Below, one piece after another: positions 1 through 7,774 of a stretch of DNA of 24,045 bases. The first letter of the stretch is position 1; every line of letters begins with the position of its first letter. Below the pieces are notes generated by a model, which searched no databases, had not been told where the DNA came from, and saw nothing but the letters and a program-made list of their open reading frames with translations. Source of the DNA: Baffinella frigidus (Eukaryota > Cryptophyceae > Cryptomonadales > Baffinellaceae). The stretch lies in NCBI GenBank assembly GCA_026770585.1, contig MU646323.1:1344534-1368578 (forward strand), written 5' to 3'. The position numbers were made by a program, and so were the translations under genes.

Positions 1-97
1 TTAACGTCACACACGAAAAGCAGTCAGTGTGCGGACGTTAAATTAACGTCACACACGAAAAGCAGTCAGTGTGCGGACGTTAAATAAATAACGTCCG
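1..97. repeat. Tandem 42-bp unit (two copies) plus inverted partial copy
   Basis: A 42-bp unit occurs at 1-42 and again at 43-84 without change. Each unit begins TTAACGTC and ends GACGTTAA, and CACAC/GTGTG lies just inside, so each can fold as a hairpin. The segment TAACGTCCGC at 88-97 is the reverse complement of the right end of the unit. The array touches the window edge, so the copy number is unknown. It looks like a foldback or satellite repeat. No coding role is visible. Confidence 0.85.
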
Positions 98-169
98 CAT
101 CGGATGATCCAGTGTGTGACCTTGTATTGTGTGACCTTAACTTCGAGTAAGGCCTGTAGAGCTTCAACC

Positions 170-285
170 TTTTTACTTTTACAATTTTAGGTACTTTAGG
201 TTTTAATTTCTCCCAACATAGCCAAACGACACGCCGTTCCATAGAAGGGATCTGCAGAGAAAGCATTTTTGCTTTCGGATCGCGT
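170..285 (+). repeat. Dispersed repeat, copy 1 (others at 1024-1075 inverted and 9090-9195)
   Basis: The stretch around CTTTAGGTTTTAATTTC and GCAGAGAAAGCATTTTTG is shared with 9090-9195 in the same direction (both contain CCCAACATA, CGACACGCC, and GCAGAGAAAGCATTTTT). The part ending GCGTTTCGC appears in reverse complement at 1024-1075 (CGCGATCCAAACGCAAAAAT). Three diverged copies in 24 kb suggest an interspersed repeat family. Any ORF crossing it is short and lacks recognisable motifs. Confidence 0.7.
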
Positions 286-754
286 TTCGCTCTCCAGTGC
301 AGAGGCTCGTGAAGAGGGGGTACAGGGTGGCTCTGTTGGGGTGTTTGAGGCTGCCCACATGGGCGCGCGCTCATCACACACACCGAACCCAAGTCAGCCT
401 TGTTCTGAGGCTCATGGTATCCCATGGCTGAAGTATAAGAGCTCCAGGCACGGATACCCCACAAGGTGAGAGGGGTTGTGTGGGGGTGTGAGATGAGACA
501 TATGTCAAACCAAACGCATGTAGAGGTTTCCCCCAATGTACGGAAGTCAGCGAGCGAGAGAGTGAGAGAAGTGGATTTGTAAGGGTTTTTTTCAGGTTAC
601 ACAGTGGGGGGAGGTGTTCATAGTCACGAATTGTGTCTGTCGATCGGATTTTGCCTGTCGGGATCGGGGATTTTGAAAATCTGGAAAACCGCGTTAGCAC
701 TGTCAAACACCGACCCATTATAGTGCCCACCCGCATTAGCGTTCACGCGTGACG

Positions 755-874
755 TTAGGGGGTTAGGGGTTAGGGGTTAGGTGTTAGGTGTTAGGTGTTA
801 GGTGTTAGGTGTTAGGGGGTAGGGGTTAGGGGGTAGGAGTTAGGGGTTAGGGGTTAGGGGTTAGGGGTTAGGGG
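755..874 (+). repeat. Interstitial telomere-like array, TTAGGGG/TTAGGTG type
   Basis: About 17 imperfect units of 7 bp (TTAGGGG, TTAGGTG, TAGGGGG) run without a break. This is the G-rich strand on +, whereas most telomere-like arrays further right have the C-rich strand on +. Unit drift and internal position show it is not a chromosome end. It lacks the CCCTGAA variants common in the other arrays and has fewer A/T bases per unit, so it may have a separate origin. Confidence 0.85.
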
Positions 875-881
875 CAAGTAA

Positions 882-990
882 CACGCGTCAGAGCCAATCC
901 ACACGCGTTAGAGCTCACCCACTCGCGTCAATGCCTACCCACACGCTCCAGTTAGTGTTGAGTGTTTAGTGTTTAGTGTTTAGCGTTCAG
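882..990 (+). repeat. Short tandem repeats ACACGCG(T) and GTTTAGT
   Basis: Positions 882-945 hold about four degenerate units of roughly 20-24 bp containing ACACGCGT or ACTCGCGT. Positions 952-990 hold GTTAGTGTTGAGTGTTTAGT-type 7-mers. Both lie directly after the telomere-like array and could be decayed continuations of it. No gene is present. Confidence 0.55.
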
Positions 991-1705
991 TGCAACTTGA
1001 GAATAGTTTGAGAATAGTTGCACTGAACGCGATCCAAACGCAAAAATGCTTTTTCTGCACATCCCTTCTTCAGAAAGGGATGTTGCAACTACTTTACAAT
1101 TTTTACTTTTCAATTTTTCAACCCTCAATCTTTGGATCAGATTTTGACTGTCCATGGGACCTTTTTTCTGCTAGGGGTTCGGCGGCTTGGAGAGGGTGTG
1201 CAGTCCTGGGCCTGTGAAGAAACTGCGCGTGGCTTCACGAACCGTTCTCGCTGTGCGCAGAGCCTCGGACGGCCACTCTTCGCTCGAGTGAGCTTGCTGC
1301 TGCGGTCGTCGACACAGGGTACGACCCATCCCATTTGCAGCTATGCAATAAGGTTTGGCGCCGAGCCTCGCAGCCATGGTGCGCACACACGCCGTAGAAC
1401 GTTTCGGTCAGATCCGCTGGCAGAATCTGGGGGCGTGGTGTAGCTGCAGGTGGCTCCCATGACCCGGTGGGATCCTCACCTGCTAGCCAGAAGTTGGCGG
1501 ATCGACGGACGCCCCGTGCTTCTCGCCGCCCATCTGGGCGGCGTCTGTGGGGACGCGGTTCCCGCGAGAGCAGCGGCAGCCTCCACTGCAAGTCAGTGGA
1601 CAAGTCCGACAGCTTTCTCCTGGGCTGACGCTGACGCGTCTGGCCGGTGTGGCAGGTGGTGCTTGACGTCAGCAGGCTCCTTCCCGGCAGAAGTAGGTCG
1701 GGGGC

Positions 1706-2116
1706 ATGGGAAGTAGGCGCAGAGCACAGCCCTCGGGGGACTCAGAGGGCAAGACGGCGACACGCGGGGATGGTGGGGCGGCGCAGGGGGGGCCGTCGCG
1801 GAAACGGCAGGCGCGGAGGCTGAGCGTTCATGACACTGCTGCTGGGTCGGCGGGGGCTGGCTCGGGCGGGCATGAGGAGTCGGGGTCGATCTTAGCTAAG
1901 GTCACGATGTGTTTATCGATGCTGTGCGACCCCAGTGTGCTGGCCGCAAGGAAGGCAGCGCTGGAGGCTGCGCTGACGAAGGTGGCGATGGAGTTTGGGG
2001 GGAAGGAGTTCAGGGTGGAGTGGATACGGGTGGGGCCGAGCGAGGACACGCTGCAGCGGGTGCTTCCGTTGTTGTTGGAGCGCGTGGAGGCGGAAGGTGC
2101 AGCGCAGTGCTTCCAG
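1706..2116 (+). CDS. F-box/WD40 gene exon 1 (N-terminus and first half of F-box)
   Basis: Encodes 137 residues, ending EGAAQCFQ, followed by the donor CAG|GTGAAC. Residues 1-60 are rich in Arg, Gly, Ser and Ala and look disordered. Residues 61-117 look helical, with an Ala/Lys-rich stretch. LPLLLERV at 120-127 is the first helix of the F-box-like motif. Reading past the donor in the same frame runs into proline-rich noise, which supports the splice site. Confidence 0.7.
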
Positions 2117-5100
2117 GTGAACACCCCACCCCCGTCCCTCCCGCCTGATTTAATGCCCCATTGCCCTCGCTGCCACTCACGGCTCGCCAGGCTCACGTGT
2201 TGTGTTGGTTGGGCTAGTCGAGCCGCGACAGCCGTGGTTGATGGTGGACCTTCATGCGCTGGGGCGAGCCTCGGGTGCAGTTTTCCCCAGGGCCTGAGCA
2301 TCGCCCCCTCTCACGGCTCACGCGGCGCATTCAGGTGTGCAAGCCGTGGCGGCGGGAGCTGGAGGCGCGGGGCTTCTGCCACACGACGGCGCAGCTCTGC
2401 TCAGCGCTCGCCGAGGGCCGCGACGTTGGGCGCCTCCGACAGAACGCGCTGCGCCGAATGAACGCGAGCACTTGCAGCGAAACCCAGAGAGCCGTGTGCT
2501 TGGACGGCATGGCATTCCTTCAGAAATCGCTGGGGAGGAAAGGGAGTCTGCGGGAGTGGTTGCAGTCCGCGTCGCAGGAGCCCGACGCGAGCTTCTTGTC
2601 GCGGGGCGGTGCATCGACGGCGCGATGCCTCGGGTTGCCGCTGGTTCGGTGGGTTGGGAAGCCGCAGGGGAGGGACCCTTTCTTGGATACGCTGAGCGGC
2701 CACACTCTCGCTGTGACATCGTTGGCCTTCTCTCGGGACGGAACATGTATCGTCAGTGGCTCGAAGGACAAGCTCGCCAAGATCTGGAACGCCGCGACAG
2801 GGGCCGAGGTCAGCATCCTTGAGTGAGTGCGTTGCGGGTGGTGGGGTGATGGGGGTTCATCCGGGGAAACGTACCATCTTTCAGAATCTGGCAACGAAAA
2901 TCACTATACAATTGGGTCACACGAGTATTAGTAAAGCATGTGTGTAATAATATTTATTTCCAGATTCTAAAAGAAAATACTTTCCCCCGGATTAGAGTGT
3001 TCGTGTTGGGCGTGTGCTGCAGGGCTTTAGGATTTTGACTTTCGACCTCTAAAGTCATGAACATGGCAATGTCATGAACATGGCAACTTTTACCAGATTT
3101 TCTCTGTACCTCCAGGACACGACCGCATAAAATCAGCACCTTTTTCGCTGCAAAAGTTGCCATAATGGCTCCAACCCAACAAGACCGCCGCATGTCTCGT
3201 TCAGATTTGTAAAGCCTGGACGTGATCCCGCGTACCAGACAGCGGACTTCGAAAGAATTTCGTGAATAATCCATAAACGATACGCCATACAACCCTACGG
3301 TAGGCAACAGCGTAGGGACATAGGGGGGTTCCTACGGATAAGGTAACGGAAAATGCCCTAAATTCGGCCAGAAAATGCCTCGGTAGCTGCGTGGTGGTGT
3401 TCTTGCCGGGCGTGTGTTGCAGGAGTTTGGTCTGGGAATGGGTGTGAGGAGAGGGTGGGTGGCATAGGAAGGTAGATCTAAGGCTACCAGGAACCGGGGA
3501 TTGAAACACCCCACACAGCGGACTACGAAGAGATTTTTGGGCTCTCAGAGCCCGAGTTTCCGTTACCTTATCCGTAGGAACCCCACCTATGTCCCTACGG
3601 ATTGCCTACCGTAGGGTCCTGGGTCTTATCGCGTAAGGATTATTCGAGATCCCTTCGAAGTCCACTGTGTGGCATGGCGCTCGTCATCCCGATGAATGAT
3701 CTCGGTGTAGAACAGGACCAGTTTCATCTCGGAAGATAACTGAATCACTTCCTTTTCAATAGGAGGTTGAATAGGAGAAATCAGTCAGGGCATAGTGAAT
3801 TTAATTAGACATCCTAATTAAATGAAAACGCCAATTAGGGAACTGATTCAGTTATCTTTCGAGATGAAGTTGGTCGTCGATAAAACCCCCCCTCTCGCTT
3901 GGTGGCAGGTGCACACGCTGACGGGGCACTCGGCAACAGTGTACTGGGTCGCGTTCTCGCCGGATGGAAAGCGCGTCGTTTCCGCGTCGTGGGACGGCTT
4001 CGTCAAGATCTGGGACGTCGAGACGGGCGCCGAGGTGGGCAGCCCACTTAGCAGCCACCGAGGTCTTCACGGATGCAGTCCATCTAAACTATTTGTACTA
4101 GAATATTATCCATTGCCCTGGATTCCAACTGGAATTTCCCCCGAGAATCCGGGGGGGAATATCTTCGGTCGCGGCTAAGTGATTTGTGCGATTGCGTCGA
4201 GACCACTTCTTATTAGGACTTGGCAATCGAGAATTGGGCCTTGATTTCTGAGGGCCGCTCCCTTACAGCGCTGAGTAATTGAGTATCGGGCCTCAGCATT
4301 TTTCATTGCCCGGCAATCCTGAGAAATCGGGCTCGGGCTCGATTTCTCAGGGCGAGGGTCCACGCCAGGTCAGAAGTCGAAATTTCAACGTTTTTTTATT
4401 TTACTACACAATCTAGAAGTAAAGTTGATTCTGCCCGAGAAACACGTCAAAAGTGTTGGGAATTGGAGCTGTTTGCCGCTGGAGTTTTAAAAATCTGTAC
4501 CACGATGAGCCATCTAAACACTTTTAGCGCGAACGAGTGTGTGTGAAAAAGGAACTTATGACCTGGCGCGGTACACTCAGAAATCGAGATCTGGGCTGGC
4601 GCCCGAGACTTCTAAAACGCAAAAGTTGTAGGAGATAGAGTTCCCTCTGATTCTCGGTTTCTGCGTGTGGATATTTGGGTTTCTTCACACTGCATAATCG
4701 AGGATTAGGAAAATCTGGACCCCCCCTTCTCGATTTTCAAGTTCCCTGTATGCACTGGCCTGAGGGAAGAGATGGGATGCGGTGGCACGGTTGCGGGCGT
4801 TTGCTGCCGGTTTCGCATTGGAAGTGTTGTGAGATGAGGGGGGTGGCAGGTGTGCACGATGAAGGGGCACGGGGGGTGCGTTTGGACCGTTGCGTTCTCG
4901 CCCGACGGGAAGCGCATCGTCAGCGGGTCGTCTGACACTCTCGTCAAGATCTGGAACGCCGCGACGGGAGCCGAGGTGAGAAGCTTTCCACACGGTGGGC
5001 TTCGAGGGTTTCGTTGGGCCTGGATTCCAGGGGGGTACGTGACCAAATTGCACCAGAAAATCTCTCAAGTTTATTTGCATCAAGACAAGTTGACTTTTGA

Positions 5101-7261
5101 TGAAAGGTTCGTAGTCCACCGTGCGGGTGGGACTGCGTTGAAAGTTTTCAGGTGATGGGTTGGTTGTGCGGGTGTGTGCGGCAGGTTTCGCGTTGGAAGT
5201 GGTCTGACATGAGAGAGGGTGGCAGATGCGCACGCTGACCAGGCACCTGAACAGACGTGGCCCTCGGGTGAGGGGGGAGTGAGTGCTGATGTGTTGGCTG
5301 TTTGGCAGGAGTGCACGCTGGGTACCTCACAGCGGACTTCGAAGGGATTTCGTGAATAACCCATAAACGATACGCCATACAACCCTACGGTAGACAATAG
5401 CGTAGGGACATAGAGCGGCAGGTTTCGCGTTGGAAGTGGTCTTCCAGTCTGAGATGGGATTGGGTGGAATTGGGCCTCGATTTCTCTGAGTCTGAGATGA
5501 GAGAGGGTGGCAGGAGTGCACGCTGGAGGGGCATTCGGACACGGTGTACTCGGTGATGTTCTCTGCGGACGGGAAGCTGGTCGCCAGCTCTTCCCGTGAC
5601 AAGCTTGTCAAGATCTGGGACGTGGGGAAGGGAGCCGAGGTGAGCACCTTTGTGTGTGGTCAGGTGCCACACGGTGGACTTCGAGGGTCTCGGGACCCTT
5701 GGATTTAGAGGTAACGTGACCAAATTTGCATTCGAAAATCTCTAAAGTTAAGTGCCCACAGGATAAGTTGACTTTTGATGAAAGGTCCGGGGTGCACTGT
5801 GTGAACGGGGTGATTGGGTGGATTTGCGGGCCTGCTTGCAGGGGTTGCTTTGTCTGCGGTATGATGCGAGGGTGGGTGGCAGTTGTTCGCGCCGAGGTGA
5901 CAATTCGTGGGTGGGTGCGTTGAGGGTGCTGAGGGGACTGTGTGGTTTTGCGGGCGTCTGCTGCAGGAAGGACAGGACTGGTCTGTCAAGGACAGGATTG
6001 GTCTGGGAAGTGAGATGAGGGTGGGCGGAAGGTGTGCACGCTGATGTGTGGGCGTTTGCTGCCGGGTTCGCATTGGAACTGTTCTGAGATGAGGGGGGTG
6101 GCAGGTGTTCACGCTGACGGGGCACTCGGAACTGGTGTTCGTGGTCGCGTTCTCGCCCGACGGGACGCGCATCGCCAGCGGGTCGGTTGACCATCTCGTC
6201 AAGATCTGGAACGCCGAGACCGGCGCCGAGGTGCGCATCCTTGGGGCGTGAACGCTGTGAAGCCAGGATTTGGATTGGGGTGTCAGGAGGGAAAAGTGCG
6301 GTGGCAGGCGTCGTTGCGTTCTGAATGAGGGGTGCTCTGCAGGTGCTCGCTGATGGGGCCCTCTGACGAGCCACGTATTGTGTTGTTTCACCAAGTCTGA
6401 TGGTGGTTTGCTTGGCAGATCTGGACGTCGGAGTGTCACAACTGCTGCGGAAGATGCATCTGCACCATGCAGGAGGATGAGGATGGGGAGGAGGAGCTCG
6501 TCTCCAACACGCAGTGCCCGGTGACGGGGCACGCAGACTTCGTGCACCGGGTGGGCTTCAGCAACGATGGCTCGCTCGTCATCTCCGGGAGCCACGACAA
6601 CACGGTGCGCTTTCCTAAACCCTCCACCGTAAACCCTGAACCCGAAACCCTAAACCCTAAACCCTCAAACCTAAACCCCCTGATCCCTAAACCCTAAACC
6701 TAAACCCTGAACCCTAAACCCTGAACCCCAAACCCTGAACCCTAAACCCTGAACCCTAAACCCTGAACCCTAAACCCTAAACCCTAAACCCTGAACCCAA
6801 CACCCAACACCCAACACCCAACACCCAACACCCAACACCCAACACCCAACGCCAAACACCCAACACCCAACACCCAACTAGAACCTAAACCCTGAATCCT
6901 AAACCCGAAAAGCCAAGCCCTCAACCCGAAAGGGCAGGTGCGGTTCTGGGACGTAGCGTCCGGCAGGCAGGTCCGGGAACTCGCGGGGCATAGGTTTGCC
7001 TTGGTCGAGGGTCCTTCCGGATGGTACGGACCAGGCCGCAGAGAGCACACGCACGTCGTGACGGCGTGCGGCGACACGCTCCTGATCTACGAATGCGCGA
7101 AGGGGCAGCCTCACGCGTCGGACGGTGCGGCAGCAGCTCCCGTGGCGTGCTTCAAGGTGGCACAGCGCATTCACTCCGTGGGGTGCCACGGCGCGGCGAT
7201 CTGCGTTGGGTGCGAGGGAGGGGCGCTTCTTGTTTTGGAGGCGCCGTTCCTCACTTCCTAG
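1706..7261 (+). CDS. F-box/WD40-repeat protein, eight exons
   Basis: Proposed join: 1706-2116, 2335-2808, 3909-4034, 4850-4975, 5514-5639, 6105-6230, 6419-6604, 6938-7261, giving about 632 aa. Every exon length is a multiple of three and every intron is phase 0. Residues about 118-145 (LPLLLERV ... VCKPWRR) fit an F-box-like motif split by intron 1. From about residue 256 there are seven or so WD40 blades, with GH near the start and IW or FW at the end of most. F-box/WD40 proteins of this layout usually act as substrate receptors of SCF ubiquitin ligases: the F-box binds Skp1 and the propeller binds the target. The N-terminal 60 residues are basic and low in complexity. The start ATG at 1706 is the first that keeps the frame open; a more distal start or a 5' UTR intron cannot be excluded. 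No polyadenylation signal was recognised after the TAG at 7259-7261. Confidence 0.8.
2335..2808 (+). CDS. F-box/WD40 gene exon 2 (second half of F-box, linker, WD blade 1)
   Basis: Starts GTG after ATTCAG and ends GCCGAG|GTCAGC, encoding 158 residues in phase 0. VCKPWRRELEARGF completes the F-box-like helix. A linker of about 110 residues follows, with a cluster of charged residues. The first blade starts TLSGHTLAVTSLAFS and ends AKIWNAATGAE. Splicing at the GAE junction is the same place where the next four blades end. Reading on in frame gives a stop a few codons later. Confidence 0.75.
2857..2994. mobile_element. MITE-like foldback element in intron 2 (TNATCCGGG family)
   Basis: The arms at 2857-2891 and 2960-2994 are inverted repeats: TCATCCGGGGAAA opposite TTTCCCCCGGATTA, extended by CAGAATCTGG/CCAGATTCT. 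The 4 bp on each side are GGGT and GAGT, a near-perfect target-site duplication. The length is 138 bp and there is no coding capacity. It shares terminal bases and 4-bp duplication length with the elements at 14431-14571 and 15110-15209. Confidence 0.7.
3241..3666. mobile_element. Foldback element with about 110-bp inverted arms, intron 2
   Basis: The left arm (3241-3352) begins AGCGGACTTCGAA and ends GGTAACGGAAA. The right arm (3557-3666) is its diverged reverse complement, ending TTCGAAGTCCACT. The arms share TACGGTAGGCAA, TAGGGACATAGG and ATCCGTAGGAA segments. Another arm start (AGCGGACTACGAA) lies inside at 3518-3530. No transposase is present, so it is non-autonomous. A solo copy of the left arm lies at 5331-5415. 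Confidence 0.75.
3719..3873. mobile_element. Small foldback element before exon 3
   Basis: TTTCATCTCGGAAGATAACT at 3722-3741, continuing GAATCA, faces its reverse complement TGATTCAGTTATCTTTCGAG at 3844-3863. Near the centre, TTAATTAGACATCCTAATTAA forms a second, shorter hairpin. The element is about 155 bp and AT-rich compared with the exon that follows. It appears to be a non-autonomous insertion in intron 2. Confidence 0.65.
3909..4034 (+). CDS. F-box/WD40 gene exon 3 (one WD blade, 42 aa)
   Basis: Flanked by GGTGGCAG|GTG and GCCGAG|GTGGGC. It encodes one blade from VHTLTGHSATVYWV to VKIWDVETGAE, with GH, SPDGK and the closing IW dipeptide. At 126 nt and phase 0 on both sides it can be added or lost without breaking the frame. 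The MITE-like element at 3719-3873 ends about 35 bp before it. Confidence 0.8.
4035..4849 (+). other. Intron 3 of the F-box/WD40 gene
   Basis: No gene inside. Positions 4200-4350 hold several degenerate copies of a motif around GAGAAATCGGGCTCGGGCTC and TTGATTTCTGAGGGC; GAGAAATCG and CGATTTCTC at 4319-4347 make a 9-bp hairpin. The motif recurs at about 4575. The last 50 bp (4800-4849) carry the intron module TTTCGCATTGGAAGTGTT...GAGATGAGGGGGGTGGCAG, which also precedes exon 6 and several dead exons. Confidence 0.6.
4850..4975 (+). CDS. F-box/WD40 gene exon 4 (one WD blade, 42 aa)
   Basis: Flanked by GGGTGGCAG|GTG and GCCGAG|GTGAGA. The blade runs from VCTMKGHGGCVWTV to VKIWNAATGAE. Its closing segment is identical to that of exon 2 (WNAATGAE), and its intron flanks resemble those of exons 5 and 6, so it belongs to the same family of exon duplications. 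Confidence 0.8.
5166..5252 (+). pseudogene. Dead WD exon remnant 1 in intron 4
   Basis: The usual 3' intron module (GTTTCGCGTTGGAAGTGGTC ... GAGGGTGGCAG) is followed at 5226 by ATGCGCACGCTGACCAGGCA. This reads MRTLTRH and aligns with the live exon starts VHTLTGH and VFTLTGH. After about nine codons the similarity stops. The acceptor AG is kept but no WD body remains, so this is a truncated exon copy. Confidence 0.65.
5295..5330 (+). pseudogene. Dead WD exon remnant 2, interrupted by a foldback arm
   Basis: TTTGGCAG at 5301-5308 is followed by GAGTGCACGCTG, the same 12 bases that open live exon 5 (ECTL). The sequence then switches to the solo foldback arm starting AGCGGACTTCG at 5331. The insertion or its deletion scar has removed the rest of the blade. 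Confidence 0.6.
5331..5415 (+). mobile_element. Solo arm of the 3241-3666 foldback family
   Basis: Shares AGCGGACTTCGAA, TTTCGTGAATAA, CCATAAACGATACGCCATAC, AACCCTACGGTAG and AGCGTAGGGACATAG with 3241-3324 at very high identity. No matching right arm follows within intron 4, so this is a deletion derivative or a copy carried by segmental duplication of the intron. Confidence 0.75.
5514..5639 (+). CDS. F-box/WD40 gene exon 5 (one WD blade, 42 aa)
   Basis: Flanked by GGTGGCAG|GAG and GCCGAG|GTGAGC. The blade runs from ECTLEGHSDTVYSVMF to VKIWDVGKGAE. It is the most diverged of the four 126-nt exons but keeps the GH, ADGK and IWD signatures. The 170 bp after it aligns with the 155 bp after exon 4, which marks a segmental duplication. 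Confidence 0.8.
5861..5900 (+). pseudogene. Dead WD exon remnant 3, collapsed to 14 nt
   Basis: GGTGGGTGGCAG|TTGTTCGCGCCGAG|GTGACA looks like the acceptor and donor of a WD exon brought together. The last six bases, GCCGAG, and the following GTGA match the donor side of live exons 3-6. About 112 nt of the 126-nt exon would be missing. It is no longer a multiple of three, so it would disrupt the frame if spliced in. Confidence 0.5.
5945..6060 (+). pseudogene. Dead WD exon remnant 4 and duplicated intron module
   Basis: GGGCGTCTGCTGCAGG and GAGATGAGGGTGGGCGGAAG repeat the 3' intron module. GTGTGCACGCTGA then follows at 6033-6045 as in the live exon starts. The acceptor has changed from GGCAG to GGAAG and the exon stops after about four codons. 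A second complete module follows directly and leads into live exon 6. Confidence 0.55.
6105..6230 (+). CDS. F-box/WD40 gene exon 6 (one WD blade, 42 aa)
   Basis: Flanked by GGTGGCAG|GTG and GCCGAG|GTGCGC. The blade runs from VFTLTGHSELVFVV to VKIWNAETGAE. The start of intron 6 (GCATCCTTGGGG) resembles the start of intron 2 (GCATCCTTGAGT), so the ancestor of this module may have been the exon 2 end. Confidence 0.8.
6419..6604 (+). CDS. F-box/WD40 gene exon 7 (acidic insert and first part of a WD blade)
   Basis: Starts ATC after TTGGCAG and ends AACACG|GTGCGC. It encodes 62 residues: a Cys-rich start (HNCCGRCIC), an acidic stretch (QEDEDGEEE), then the blade TGHADFVHRVGFSNDG to SGSHDNT. The blade continues in exon 8 as VRFWDVASG, which is the expected WD40 ending. 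The Cys-rich start is unlike a WD blade and could bind metal, but four cysteines in a short loop are weak evidence. Confidence 0.75.
6605..6937 (+). repeat. Intron 7 made of telomere-like repeats
   Basis: Between exons 7 and 8 nearly the whole intron (about 6612-6930) is CCCTAAA, CCCTGAA, CCCAACA and close variants with the C-rich strand on +. The intron starts GTGCGCTTTCC and exon 8 starts GTGCGGTTCTG, so the two ends share an 8-of-10 direct repeat (GGTGCGCTTT versus GGTGCGGTTC). The C-rich sequence supplies a pyrimidine-rich tract before the GGGCAG acceptor. Splicing restores the WD blade SHDNT|VRFWD exactly. Confidence 0.85.
6938..7261 (+). CDS. F-box/WD40 gene exon 8 (end of blade 6, last blade, stop)
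   Basis: Begins GTG after GGGCAG and runs to TAG. VRFWDVASGRQVRELAGH closes one blade and opens the next. THVVTACGDTLLIYECAKG and ICVGCEGGALLVLEA look like weakly conserved final strands that would close a seven-bladed propeller. The exon is uninterrupted and GC-rich, unlike the repeat-filled intron before it. Confidence 0.75.
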   Translation: MRFWDVASGRQVRELAGHRFALVEGPSGWYGPGRREHTHVVTACGDTLLIYECAKGQPHASDGAAAAPVACFKVAQRIHSVGCHGAAICVGCEGGALLVLEAPFLTS

Positions 7262-7371
7262 AAGTGCCGGTCTCACCGCGTTTGGTGCGAATGCATGCTG
7301 GAGGCTATCTCAATGAAGCCCAGCCAACACGCCAACCACCTGGAGTGGGGGCACGTTGGCATCTCAAGCAG

Positions 7372-7492
7372 TACAGGGGTACCTCGCTCATAAGACCCTT
7401 CCCCCCCCAGGATCACCATAGGGCCCTCTAGGCATAGTCCTTCTGTAGGGTCCCAGGGGGGGGCGGTTTCTCAGGAGCAAGATGCCCCTGTA
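7372..7492. mobile_element. Foldback element, TACAGGGG family
   Basis: The left end TACAGGGGTACCTCGCTCAT faces a right end whose reverse complement is TACAGGGGCATCTTGCTCCT. It has internal C- and G-runs (CCCCCCCCAGGATC / GTCCCAGGGGGGGG) and no ORF. The same family occurs at 19041-19157 and, partly, at 18780-18900. It abuts the larger foldback at 7491-7774. Confidence 0.65.
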
Positions 7493-7774
7493 TCCACTAA
7501 GTGGCCAGTAGGCTCATACGCCCCACGGTAGGGCCCTAGCTAGGACTTGCATAGGACCTCTTGGCGGTCAAATTTGACCGTCTGGCCACTTAAGGGATAG
7601 TGTCGCGCGATCGTGGCGTTGCGCGCGCGCCTTGCTTGAGTCTGTTTGCGTGCGGCCGATGCTGCATATATACCTCTTAAGTGGCGAGCTGGTCAAATTT
7701 GACCACCAAGAGGTCCTAGGAGGTACTAGGGCCCTACCGTAGGGCGCATGAGCCTATTCGCCACTTATGGGATA
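7491..7774. mobile_element. Foldback element with about 100-bp arms, TATCCCTTAAGTGGC family
   Basis: The left arm runs from TATCCACTAAGTGGCCAGTA to CCACTTAAG and the right arm from CTTAAGTGGCGAGC to CGCCACTTATGGGATA. The arms share GCTCATRCGCC, TACGGTAGGGCCCTAG, TAGGACCTCTTGG and GGTCAAATTTGACC. The centre is GC-rich with GCGCGCGCG. It has no transposase. Related ends appear at 18931-18950 and 19759-19855. Confidence 0.75.

Larger units (their letters stand above)
98..1705. other. Upstream non-coding region with repeats
   Basis: I find no convincing gene here. The region holds the dispersed repeat at 170-285 and its inverted copy at 1024-1075, a G-rich telomere-like array at 755-874, a short ACACGCGT-containing repeat at 882-945, and a run of GTTTAGT-like 7-mers at 952-990. 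From about 1150 the base composition becomes GC-rich and ORFs overlap on both strands. These show no domain, and they probably reflect the GC-rich 5' flank of the F-box/WD40 gene. No clear TATA box or start-site signal was identified. Confidence 0.5.

Noticed and set aside
1828-2301. 157-codon open frame on the minus strand
   Set aside because: It is the GC-rich shadow of exon 1 and intron 1 of the F-box/WD40 gene and has no recognised motif.
3822-4178. 118-codon frame as the exon 3 gene start
   Set aside because: The ATG lies in the foldback element at 3719-3873. The GGTGGCAG acceptor at 3908 and the donor at 4035 explain the conserved part better.
5705-6595. 296-codon open frame on the minus strand
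   Set aside because: It runs antisense across WD exon 6, exon 7 and introns and has no motif of its own. The + strand there encodes clear WD40 blades.
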